Shown here piece by piece: positions 45,744 to 52,624 of a stretch of 64,000 bases of DNA. The notes beneath the pieces are model-generated. The model saw only the letters and a program-made list of their open reading frames with translations, did no database searches and had not been told where the DNA came from. The stretch is from Montanilutibacter psychrotolerans (lineage in GTDB: Bacteria; Pseudomonadota; Gammaproteobacteria; Xanthomonadales; Xanthomonadaceae). A program made the position numbers and the translations under genes. The number at the start of each line of letters is the position of its first letter. Position 1 is the first letter of the stretch. The stretch is from the NCBI RefSeq assembly GCF_003719825.1, contig NZ_RIBS01000005.1:124001-188000 (forward strand). Reading direction: 5' to 3'.

Positions 45744-45757
45744 CTCGCGATCGCGAG
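45744..45757. promoter_or_regulatory. Perfect 14-bp palindrome upstream of a lipoprotein gene
   Basis: CTCGCGATCGCGAG is a perfect palindrome, 105 bases before the lipoprotein start. It could be an operator or a restriction/methylation-type site; no binding family is recognised. Confidence 0.35.
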
Positions 45758-45862
45758 GTGGATTCGATGCGGGCGAAATCAGGTATTGAGACGCAGGCCG
45801 TGCTTGGCGTTGCACGCGACGTGCCAGCATGTACGAACCACTTTCGCGATAAGGAGATTGCG

Positions 45863-47500
45863 GTGAAAGCTGAAACACCATTGCACAGCTGGCGCTGGCC
45901 GAATGCGACGCGCGCGCTTCTCACCCACGCTGCGTTGTTGGCAGGCGTGCTTGCCCTGACGGGCTGCCCACAGGCGTCGAGTCCGCCTGCACCCGACCTC
46001 GCGGCTGCGGAGAGTTCATCCCCAGCGTCCGCGTCCTTGCTCGGTTCCTCGACGGCTTCCTCAGTGGCGGCCCCGCCTGCGAGATCGCTTTCCACCGGTC
46101 GACATCGATCGGGCCCCACGCTGGCGTCGGTGTGTTTCCAGGTACAGCAATACGGCGTCACCTTCACTCTGGATCGGGCGTATCCCTGCGGCCAGTTTGC
46201 CAACGGCGACTATTGGGTCACGCCAGTCGAAGGCAGCCTGGGCAAGGTCAAGGTGCTGTCGATCACGCCTGCCTATGAGGAGGGTCGCAACGGCCTGGAG
46301 GTGAATCCGTCCCGGGTTGATCGGCATGGCTTCGACGCAGGGGCGGATGGTTTCGACGAGACGCTGGTGCAGACACTGCCGTACTCCGCCGAGCCCAACG
46401 AATCGCTGGTGAAGGCGGTATCGATCATCGGCCACGACAAGACCTATCTCGATACCGCGGTGGTGCTCACGGTACTGGCCGCCGCGCCGCCGGAGGGCGG
46501 ACGCAATGTGTTCCGCCCGCCTTACTTCGGCCAAAGCAAGCCGCTGTACTCGACGAACGGGATGCGGTTGGACTTGTTGCCTACCTTGCCCGCGCTACCG
46601 GACATGCCCACCTTGCCCGAGCTGTCGGAACGGTTTGCCCGCGTGCAGTTGGATCACCAACTCTGGTGGAGTGCCGATCAGATCCATCCGGTGAAGAACA
46701 TGCCGGACTACGGTGCCGCGATTGCTATGGACAACTCGGTAGCCTCGCTGCGCCTGATGGTCGAAGGCGACCCGGTCGAACGCAAGCAACTGGCAATCCA
46801 CCTGGTGCAATACGGCATCGATCTCGACGCGGCCATGAAGGGCGGTCTGCACTTCCTGGCCGACGGTGGTCACCGGCACGGCCGGAAGTTGGTGCTGGCC
46901 CTGTCCGCGCTGCTGCTCAACGACCAGGCAATGGCTGCGCGCGTGCGTGATTTCCAGCAAGGCACCTTTCAGGAGGACGGTCACCTTTATGTCGGTGCCG
47001 GATCCGGGATAGTGCTGTTTGGTCAGCTCTGCACTGCCGCGGATTACTGGGAAAACCAGATCACCGGTGGGAACTCGCGCGACTGCCGCGACCCCTATGG
47101 CTATATCGATGGTGGCCAGGAACCGGGTGCCTACTACCAGATGTGCTGCACGGCCAAGGCGTTCAAGGCCACCGCACTCGCACTGCGGCTGCTGCCGGCC
47201 TTGCGCTGCATCTGGACCGACGACCGGATCCTGCGTTATGCCGACCGCTGGGTGGAGCACGGCGCATGGACCCAGCCCGATCCCTATCAGCCTGGCGGCA
47301 ACGGGGCGCTCGACAACAATCCGGCCGACGGCACGGGGCGCTGGCCGGGCGCACATGGCGCGGCGCGCGATGAGGGCTACTACGCCAATGCGTTCGCTGA
47401 TGCCATGTGGGCTGCGTACCGATCGCAAGCCAGCGATACGTACAGTTGCTCCTCGCGTATCGAGGCGCCCTGCAATGGGGTTCTCATCCCGACGCGGTGA
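45863..47500 (+). CDS. Lipoprotein of unknown function
   Basis: The 545-residue product has a lipoprotein signal ending in LALTGC, followed by an Ala/Ser/Pro-rich linker of about 50 residues. The rest has a beta-rich N-terminal third (YWVTPVEGSLGKVKVLSI) and a helical middle with ADGGHRHGRKLVLALSALLL. Next is a segment rich in Asp/Tyr/Gly around YYQMCCTAKAF and DNNPADGTGRW, and a Cys-containing tail. Such helical cores with clustered Trp/Tyr/Asp occur in polysaccharide-active (alpha/alpha)-barrel proteins, but I cannot place it. GTG at 45863 has AAGGAG six bases upstream, which decides the start over the longer open frame from 45758. The gene converges on the metalloprotease-like gene. Confidence 0.75.
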   Translation: MKAETPLHSWRWPNATRALLTHAALLAGVLALTGCPQASSPPAPDLAAAESSSPASASLLGSSTASSVAAPPARSLSTGRHRSGPTLASVCFQVQQYGVTFTLDRAYPCGQFANGDYWVTPVEGSLGKVKVLSITPAYEEGRNGLEVNPSRVDRHGFDAGADGFDETLVQTLPYSAEPNESLVKAVSIIGHDKTYLDTAVVLTVLAAAPPEGGRNVFRPPYFGQSKPLYSTNGMRLDLLPTLPALPDMPTLPELSERFARVQLDHQLWWSADQIHPVKNMPDYGAAIAMDNSVASLRLMVEGDPVERKQLAIHLVQYGIDLDAAMKGGLHFLADGGHRHGRKLVLALSALLLNDQAMAARVRDFQQGTFQEDGHLYVGAGSGIVLFGQLCTAADYWENQITGGNSRDCRDPYGYIDGGQEPGAYYQMCCTAKAFKATALALRLLPALRCIWTDDRILRYADRWVEHGAWTQPDPYQPGGNGALDNNPADGTGRWPGAHGAARDEGYYANAFADAMWAAYRSQASDTYSCSSRIEAPCNGVLIPTR

Positions 47501-47611
47501 ATGCTTCCGGCGCGGCGCGGGCTGCGAAGCATGAGGAACGTACCCTGAGCGCCGGGTCTTCCTCACCGTCGCGAGTAGGGCGGTCGTGGCCCGCCGCTCT
47601 GCGCCTTTGAA

Positions 47612-47634
47612 GGGGCGGGTAAAAAACCCGCCCC
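47612..47634. terminator. Bidirectional hairpin terminator
   Basis: GGGGCGGGT (47612-47620), loop AAAAA, ACCCGCCCC (47626-47634). It lies between the ends of two convergent genes, so it can serve both; the minus side has no long T-run. Confidence 0.6.
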
Positions 47635-47650
47635 ACGAACTCTGACCCCG

Positions 47651-48862
47651 CTACTGCTTGAGAATCGCCTGGATCATCGATTCCGAATAGAACTCGCCGC
47701 TGCCTTCACTGCGGGCCATCATGGCGCGCCACAGCGGCATCGGCGCCATCGCATAGCCATGGAAGCGCTTGAATCCGCAAGCGTAGAGGCCGCGATTGAC
47801 CGTCACGTCGCCCGCGAGTTGATCGCATTCCTTGAGCAGCTCCTGCGCATACTGATCGCTCGCTTCCGCGGTGAAGATGCCCGTCGCGCGCATGGCCTCC
47901 AGCATGATCGCCTCCGCTCCCCCTTCGTGGACCCAGGCGTCGTCGCCGCCGATACCGCCGCGCATCAGATTGACCTGCCACAGATGCGCCATTTCGTGCG
48001 CAACCAGGCGTGCCATGTAGGCGCGCTTCTTCGGATGATCATCGACCAGGCCCGCGCCCTGCAGGCGGTAGGTGATACCGCCGCCGGCGACGCCGCCCTT
48101 GACGTTGAAGGTGCCGGGCGCCCCGTCAAACCCGACCACAGCCACCGAGATCAAGGGCGTGTCGATCAAGTCACGCTGGAATGCCTGCTCGTAGTACTGC
48201 GACACCTTCGTAGTGGTGTCGTCAATGACCTCACGCAGCCAGGCCGGGGCTTTCGGATCGATGATGACGTTCACGTTGCCCATGCGCACCGGCTTTTGCG
48301 GTCCGAAGTAGGCATAGCCGGTCAGTTCGGTGCCGGGCTTGGCCGGCGCGATCACCGTTTCACCCGGCAGGCCCTGCAGATGCAACGCGACGTCCATGCT
48401 GCGCTGGCGATCGTCCTGAGTCAGGGCGCCGTGCAGGAAGCCAAGATAGAAATCCCAGCCGCCGTCGGAAAAGCGGTCGATCGGAGCGTATTGCCCCTCG
48501 TCAAAATCGTCATAGGCACTGATCTCCACGCTCAGTTCGGTCAGCGGTGACGCACTGCGCATGGCTTCGCTACCGTCGTCGGCGACCAGCTCCACTCCCG
48601 GCGTCAGAGGGCGCCAGGCCTGCTTGCGGTAGGGGCCGACCTGCGCGCCCAATTCCACAGCGGTGATGGGCTCCGCAAAGACGTAATCGGCGCGCCATTT
48701 GTCGGCAGCGATATGGGTCAGCGTCAGTTTGGTCGGCAAGGGCGCCGGTGCTGCGGCGTGGACGGTACCAACCAGCGCTGCAAGCAACAGGGCGGCGCAC
48801 GCCGCAATCGCGCGCACGGCATTGCGCGAGCGTTGCTCGCGATCCAGGAAGAAGTTTCGCAA
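47651..48862 (-). CDS. Secreted zinc metalloprotease-like protein (HExxH)
   Basis: The product has an N-terminal signal (AIAACAALLLAALVGTVHAAAP) and, in its C-terminal half, LVAHEMAHLWQ (HEMAH at 47984-47998). WVHEGGAEAI follows about 20 residues later. This HExxH-x18-E pattern is that of M1-like gluzincin peptidases. The first half looks like a beta-sandwich. The start is uncertain: a TTG at 48862 has GGAG at good distance and leaves a leader of about 36 residues, whereas the open frame goes up to a GTG at 48958. Full peptidase activity is not shown; it may be a pseudo-peptidase. It converges with the lipoprotein gene at 45863-47500. Confidence 0.7.
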   Translation of the reverse strand: MRNFFLDREQRSRNAVRAIAACAALLLAALVGTVHAAAPAPLPTKLTLTHIAADKWRADYVFAEPITAVELGAQVGPYRKQAWRPLTPGVELVADDGSEAMRSASPLTELSVEISAYDDFDEGQYAPIDRFSDGGWDFYLGFLHGALTQDDRQRSMDVALHLQGLPGETVIAPAKPGTELTGYAYFGPQKPVRMGNVNVIIDPKAPAWLREVIDDTTTKVSQYYEQAFQRDLIDTPLISVAVVGFDGAPGTFNVKGGVAGGGITYRLQGAGLVDDHPKKRAYMARLVAHEMAHLWQVNLMRGGIGGDDAWVHEGGAEAIMLEAMRATGIFTAEASDQYAQELLKECDQLAGDVTVNRGLYACGFKRFHGYAMAPMPLWRAMMARSEGSGEFYSESMIQAILKQ

Positions 48863-48977
48863 GACGTGGCTCCGTGCGCTGTGGGTCGACGCATTGTTGG
48901 CGGGAGCGCCGCGTCCATGAAATGTGCAGGAGGTCACCGTGCCGCGGGGCACTGCCACATCACCGCGGGTTCACGAT

Positions 48978-48995
48978 GGTGGGCCGGGGCCCACC
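48978..48995. repeat. REP-like palindrome copy 1
   Basis: An 18-base inverted repeat GGTGGGCC GG GGCCCACC (near-perfect), inside the block GCGGGTTCACGAT-palindrome-CTACGCGG. Other copies are at 49183, 49474, 49676 and 49830. Confidence 0.8.
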
Positions 48996-49182
48996 CTACG
49001 CGGTTGCCCCAGGGCGCCTCGTCCGATGGGTGCGACACCACGGACTTCGGGATGGCGTTGAGCGGCACCGCGGCGGGTCGCTGCACCGGGTCGGCTTCGG
49101 GTCCGTAGTCGGCGAGGATGCGGGGTAGGTCGCGTGCCCTGGGCGGTGGCGTCCACGCTTCCGGCGCTCGCGGGTTCACGAT

Positions 49183-49200
49183 GGTGGGCCGGGGCCCACC
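49183..49200. repeat. REP-like palindrome copy 2
   Basis: The same 18-base palindrome as copy 1 with the same left flank GCGGGTTCACGAT; the right flank differs by one base (CCGACGCG). Confidence 0.8.
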
Positions 49201-49213
49201 CGACGCGCTCCTC

Positions 49214-49242
49214 TTGTCTTCGCCAAAGCTGATCGGTATAGT
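49214..49242 (+). promoter_or_regulatory. Sigma-70 promoter of tRNA-Val
   Basis: TTGTCT (49214-49219), 17-base spacer, TATAGT (49237-49242), about 54 bases before the tRNA. Confidence 0.75.
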
Positions 49243-49295
49243 GCCGCTCCTCGCTCGACGGCCGTCAGGCCCGACAGCAGGATGTGAATGATTCC

Positions 49296-49370
49296 GGGCG
49301 GTTAGCTCAGCGGTAGAGCATTGCCTTCACACGGCAAGGGTCGCAGGTTCGAACCCTGCACCGCCCACCA
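49296..49370 (+). tRNA. tRNA-Val (CAC)
   Basis: This is a 75-base cloverleaf with acceptor stem GGGCGGT/ACCGCCC, D-arm GCTCAGCGGTAGAGC, anticodon loop TTCACAC (CAC), T-loop TTCGAAC and an encoded CCA. Confidence 0.96.
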
Positions 49371-49387
49371 TTCAGAACAACGACTTA

Positions 49388-49412
49388 GGCCACCCGACGG
49401 GGTGGCCTTTTT
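49388..49412 (+). terminator. Terminator of tRNA-Val
   Basis: GGCCACCC (49388-49395) pairs with GGGTGGCC (49400-49407), loop GACG, followed by TTTTT. It lies 17 bases after the tRNA. Confidence 0.9.
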
Positions 49413-49458
49413 CGTTGTACGGATCGGAGTGCGGATGATGCATCCGCCTGCGACGGCA

Positions 49459-49920
49459 TACGATCCTGCGTAGGGTGGGCCCAGGCCCACCATCGCGAGT
49501 CCGCGAGTCCGCGAGTCCGCGAGTCCGCGAGTCCGCGAGTCCGCGAGTCCGCGAGTCCGCGCGTAGGCCCACCATCGCGAACCCGCGAGCACATGCGAAC
49601 GCCATTCGGCTTCGGCCTTGCGGCCCACGGTCGATGGGTATCGCTTTGCTCAACCCATCCTACGATCCTGCGTAGGGTGGGCCCAGGCCCACCATCGCGA
49701 GTCCGCAAGTCCGCGCGTAGGCCCACCATCGCGAACCCGCGAGCACATGCGAACGCCATTCGGCTTCGGCCTTGCGGCCCACGGTCGATGGGTATCGCGT
49801 TGCTCAACCCATCCTACGATCCTGCGTAGGGTGGGCCCAGGCCCACCATCGCGAGTCCGCGAGTCCGCGCGCAGGCCCACCATCGCGAACCAGCGAGCAC
49901 ATGCGAACGTCATTCGGTGA
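49459..49920 (+). repeat. Satellite of three units (about 154 bp each) with an 8-bp microsatellite
   Basis: Units begin with TACGATCCTGCGTAGGGTGG at 49459, 49661 and 49815. Each holds the palindrome GGTGGGCCCAGGCCCACC (49474, 49676, 49830), a run of GAGTCCGC octamers, and a second part with GGCCCACCATCGCGAACC-AGCACATGCGAACG. Unit 1 is 202 bases long with eight octamers (49497-49560); unit 2 is 154 bases with two. The difference of 48 bases equals six octamers exactly. Unit 3 is incomplete, ending near 49920 before the next gene. Confidence 0.9.
49497..49560 (+). repeat. 8-bp tandem repeat (GAGTCCGC x8)
   Basis: Eight perfect consecutive copies of GAGTCCGC. The paralogous units at 49699 and about 49853 carry two copies each. 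The octamer is not a multiple of three, and no gene spans it. Confidence 0.93.
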
Positions 49921-49972
49921 CGTGGGCCCGCCCCGTTGGTCGATCGCTTGGATGGCCGGTTCAACCAACAGG

Positions 49973-50827
49973 TCACTCCAGCTGCGCGCGGGCGTACTCA
50001 GCGTCGAGGGCTTCCATCGCGTCGTGCGGTTTGAGCTTGCCGGCCTTCTCGTACGCGGCCGCCGCGGCGGCTTCCTGCTTGTCGCCATGCAGCAGCATCA
50101 GCACGTTGCCGTGTTCGATGTGGGCGATCGGTGAGTCGGCGGTCAACTTGAGCGCGGTCTTGATGTGCTTGTCGGCTTCGGCGGATTTGGCGCCATAGGT
50201 CAGCCCGCCGATCATGCCGCCGACCTTGCCGATGATCTCGGCGTGGTACAGCGCCATGGCCGTGTGCGCCTCCGCGTGCTTGGGGGCGAGTTCCAGCGCG
50301 GCGTCGAGCGCGTGGCGGACCTTGCCGGCGATGCCTTGCTTGATCGCCTTGAGCAGGCCCAGGTGCTGGCTGTAACGCCCCAGCGCGAACGCGTGGCGAT
50401 AGTGGCTGTTGGCGTCATCGGGCAATGCCGCCACCGCAGCCTCGGTCAGTTTGGCGGCCTGCTCGAAGCGCTTGAGCTTCTCGCCGTCGTCGTCGACCAG
50501 GTAGGTCGCGTGGATGCCGATGGCCTTGACCGCGAGCGACGTTCCCACCACGCCCAGCGCCTGGCCGGCACCGAACGCCTGCTTGAAGTCGCCGCGGTGG
50601 AAGGCACGCCAACCGTCCTGCAGCGCGCTTGCCAGAGCGTCGGCGTCGAGGCCCTTGGGCGCGGCCTTGCCGGCCGCGGCGATCAGCGCGGCGGCGCGCT
50701 TGCTGTCCGGGAAGGGCTCGACGTCGCCGGCGTGCAGCTTGGGCCAGGCCTTCTTCAACGCGTCGCCTTCGTAGGCGAATGCGCTGGCGTCATGGGGGAA
50801 TGCGGTCCAGGTGTTCTTTGCGGCCAT
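49973..50827 (-). CDS. TPR-like protein of unknown function
   Basis: The 284-residue product is almost entirely helical and contains tetratricopeptide-like segments: AALPDDANSHYRHAFALGRYSQHLG, HALDAALELAPKHAEAHTAMALYH and DSPIAHIEHGNVLMLLHG each look like TPR units (about 34 residues apart). There is no signal peptide, so it is cytoplasmic. TPR proteins scaffold other proteins; the partner is unknown. It ends beside the repeat island. The start ATG at 50827 is well separated from the next gene; about 260 bases of leader lie between it and the divergent gene at 51086. Confidence 0.8.
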   Translation of the reverse strand: MAAKNTWTAFPHDASAFAYEGDALKKAWPKLHAGDVEPFPDSKRAAALIAAAGKAAPKGLDADALASALQDGWRAFHRGDFKQAFGAGQALGVVGTSLAVKAIGIHATYLVDDDGEKLKRFEQAAKLTEAAVAALPDDANSHYRHAFALGRYSQHLGLLKAIKQGIAGKVRHALDAALELAPKHAEAHTAMALYHAEIIGKVGGMIGGLTYGAKSAEADKHIKTALKLTADSPIAHIEHGNVLMLLHGDKQEAAAAAAYEKAGKLKPHDAMEALDAEYARAQLE

Positions 50828-51085
50828 TGACGGTCCTTCGGTCGGCAGGGTTGCCGGGCAGCATCCCGCGCCATGCCGGGGCTGGCAAGCCTGCGCCCGG
50901 ACACGGCGTGCGGGGAGGCGCGTAGCAAGAAGTGGGGCACGGATCCGGGCGGCGCGGCACCCGGCCGACCGGGCTGCGCCAGTGGTCGAGCGCGCTCGCC
51001 GGTGCCAGCTAGTGTGAAAGCTCGGCGCGGTTTCGTCACAGTGCGGCCCCGAAGCCGGCGATCGTGCCGGTACCTGGAGCCGTCC

Positions 51086-51460
51086 ATGGCGACCCGTCGA
51101 CACATTGCTACCCGTCACACCACCTTGCGACACCTCTGGCTGGCGGGCCTGGGCCTCACGGTCGTGGCGCGGCGCGAAGTGATCAGCGGCGGCCGTCGCG
51201 TGGTTCGTCGCCTGGCCACATTCGATGCTGGCGCCGTGTTGCGCGACCGAGTGGAGGATGCGCGCGGACAAGTTCCGCCCGGCGTGCTGCGCTTCAGCGC
51301 CGAGGTCGAGGCGCGACTGGCGCCGGTGCTCGAGAAGCTTGGACTCGCCAAGGGTGGGCGTGCGGCGCCAAAGGGCCGCAAGACCGGCAGCGGCAAGCGT
51401 CCGGCTGCGCGCCGCCAGGCCGCCGTGCGGCAACCGCGCCGCAACGCGCGCGGGGCTTGA
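51086..51460 (+). CDS. Small basic-tailed protein, possibly granule-associated
   Basis: The 124-residue product has a helical N-terminal two thirds (LRHLWLAGLGLTVVARREVI, about residues 14-33, looks amphipathic or membrane-seeking). Its C-terminal tail is rich in Lys, Arg, Ala and Pro (GKRPAARRQAAVRQPRRNAR). Similar tails occur on phasin-like and histone-like proteins, and a clear phasin lies 5 kb downstream, so it might belong with lipid granules. I do not recognise a family with confidence. A TGGAG seven bases before the ATG supports the start. A good terminator follows. Confidence 0.65.
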   Translation: MATRRHIATRHTTLRHLWLAGLGLTVVARREVISGGRRVVRRLATFDAGAVLRDRVEDARGQVPPGVLRFSAEVEARLAPVLEKLGLAKGGRAAPKGRKTGSGKRPAARRQAAVRQPRRNARGA

Positions 51461-51504
51461 AAGACCTGATACACACCGTCTCTCTCTCCACCGTCAGTGG
51501 ACTT

Positions 51505-51530
51505 CGAAGCCCCGCGAAAGCGGGGTTTCG
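51505..51530 (+). terminator. Terminator between the basic-tailed protein and TetR genes
   Basis: GCCCCGC (51509-51515), loop GAAA, GCGGGG (51520-51525), then TTTCGTCGTT. The GAAA tetraloop is stable. It may also affect the convergent tetR gene. Confidence 0.75.
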
Positions 51531-51566
51531 TCGTTGAGGGCGCGCGAAAAGCTGCTGCCCGCCGCG

Positions 51567-52193
51567 TCAGTCGAGGTAGGCGCGGACCAGCGTGTTGAGG
51601 TGCACGCGTTCGGCGTCGCGCAGGAACGGCGCCATCAGCATCATCACCTGCACGATGCCGTCGCGGATCGCGGCGTGCTCGTCCTTGTCGCCGCGCGCGG
51701 ACGCGTAGTTGAGCCAGAAAGTGGCGATGACCAGGACGTTGGTTGCCGTTGCCGCCAGCTCGTCGCTGGACGCGCGCATGATGCCCGCCTGCGAAAGACC
51801 CCGGAACACGCCATGGGCGCTTTCGTCGGCGCGCTTGAGGATACGCGCGAAGCGGATCCTCAGCCGTCGGTTGCGGCTCAGGATCTCGACCAGATCGCGG
51901 TACAGGAAGCGATAGTCCCAGATGCACTCGAACACCAGGTGCAACTGCAACCAGATGTCCTCGAGCCCCGGCAGACGACCTTCGGGCGCGGTGAGTGCCT
52001 CGTCCATGCGCTCCTCGAAGCGCGCGAACAGGTGCTCGATGATGTCGTCCTTGTTGCGGAAGTGGTAGTACAGGTTGCCGGGGCTGATCTCGAGTTCGTC
52101 GGCGATGTGGTTGGTGGTGACGTTCGGTTCGCCCTGGGCATTGAACATCGCCAGGCTGGCGTCGAGGATGAGCTGGCGGGTCTGCCTGGCCAC
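51567..52193 (-). CDS. TetR/AcrR family transcriptional regulator
   Basis: The 208-residue product has the N-terminal TetR helix-turn-helix (ILDASLAMFNAQGEPNVTTNHIADELEISPGNLYYHFRNKDDI spans residues 9-51) and a helical ligand domain. It starts at a GTG (52193) and ends 106 bases after the basic-tailed gene stop. It is followed upstream, in the same direction, by the acyl-CoA-binding protein gene (20-base gap) and lies next to an acyl-CoA reductase gene. TetR regulators of this kind often sense acyl-CoA or fatty acids (FadR/FabR style); that is an inference from context. Confidence 0.9.
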   Translation of the reverse strand: MARQTRQLILDASLAMFNAQGEPNVTTNHIADELEISPGNLYYHFRNKDDIIEHLFARFEERMDEALTAPEGRLPGLEDIWLQLHLVFECIWDYRFLYRDLVEILSRNRRLRIRFARILKRADESAHGVFRGLSQAGIMRASSDELAATATNVLVIATFWLNYASARGDKDEHAAIRDGIVQVMMLMAPFLRDAERVHLNTLVRAYLD

Positions 52194-52212
52194 GGTCTGT
52201 CGGTGTCCCGGC

Positions 52213-52470
52213 TCAGCCGCGCAGCTTCTGCACCAGGTCCACGTACTTCTGCATGGCCTCGTCCTGGCTCAGTCCCTTGACCTTCTCCCACGCCTCGTAC
52301 TTGGCGGTGCCGACGAAATCGAAGAACCCGGGCTTCGGGCCGCTGACGTCGCCCTCGGCGCCTTGCTTGTAGAGCGCGTAGAGGCGCAGCAGCGTGTCGT
52401 TGTCCGGACGGTCCGGCAGCGACTGGACATCGCCCTTGGCCTGCTCAAAAGCGTGTTTCAGATCCGACAT
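52213..52470 (-). CDS. acbP: Acyl-CoA-binding protein
   Basis: ACBP is a four-helix cytosolic carrier of long-chain acyl-CoA. The 85-residue product has LKHAFEQAKGDVQSLPDRPDNDTLLRLYALYKQG, whose YALYKQ is the conserved acyl-CoA site, and AKYEAWEKVKGLSQDEAMQKYVDLV. GGAGG lies eight bases before the ATG at 52470. It is more typical of eukaryotes and a minority of bacteria. It reads away from the reductase gene at 52625, with 154 bases between the starts, so a shared control region is possible, and it probably shares a transcript with the TetR gene. Confidence 0.93.
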   Translation of the reverse strand: MSDLKHAFEQAKGDVQSLPDRPDNDTLLRLYALYKQGAEGDVSGPKPGFFDFVGTAKYEAWEKVKGLSQDEAMQKYVDLVQKLRG

Positions 52471-52624
52471 GGCGTTGTCCTCCAGACGAGCCGATGGTGA
52501 GCGCGAATGACAGCATGCACTACCGGGGTGGTCAATACGCTGGCGATTGTTCCGCGGCACCGGCTCTGGCAACGTAGAGCGAAGACGCCGCAACCTGCGG
52601 CGGGCCATGGAGTAGGGAGGCGGC

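Larger units (their letters stand above)
48863..49295 (+). other. Gene-free stretch with REP-like palindromes upstream of tRNA-Val
   Basis: About 430 bases without a credible gene. It contains two copies of the palindrome GGTGGGCC-GG-GGCCCACC (48978-48995 and 49183-49200), each inside a longer identical block beginning GCGGGTTCACGAT. It also holds the promoter of tRNA-Val. Confidence 0.75.
49371..49972 (+). other. Gene-free repeat island downstream of tRNA-Val
   Basis: About 600 bases without a credible gene. It consists mainly of a triplicated unit of about 154 bases containing a REP-like palindrome, an 8-base microsatellite and a conserved block of about 110 bases. The open frames here repeat themselves because the DNA repeats and are not genes. 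Confidence 0.85.

Noticed and set aside
49497-49560. CRISPR array
   Set aside because: The repeat unit is 8 bases with no spacers, and no cas genes are present.
49302-49976. Several overlapping small open frames with repeated peptides in the repeat island
   Set aside because: They arise because the DNA itself repeats; the same peptide recurs in different frames, there is no ribosome-binding site, and tRNA-Val overlaps some of them.
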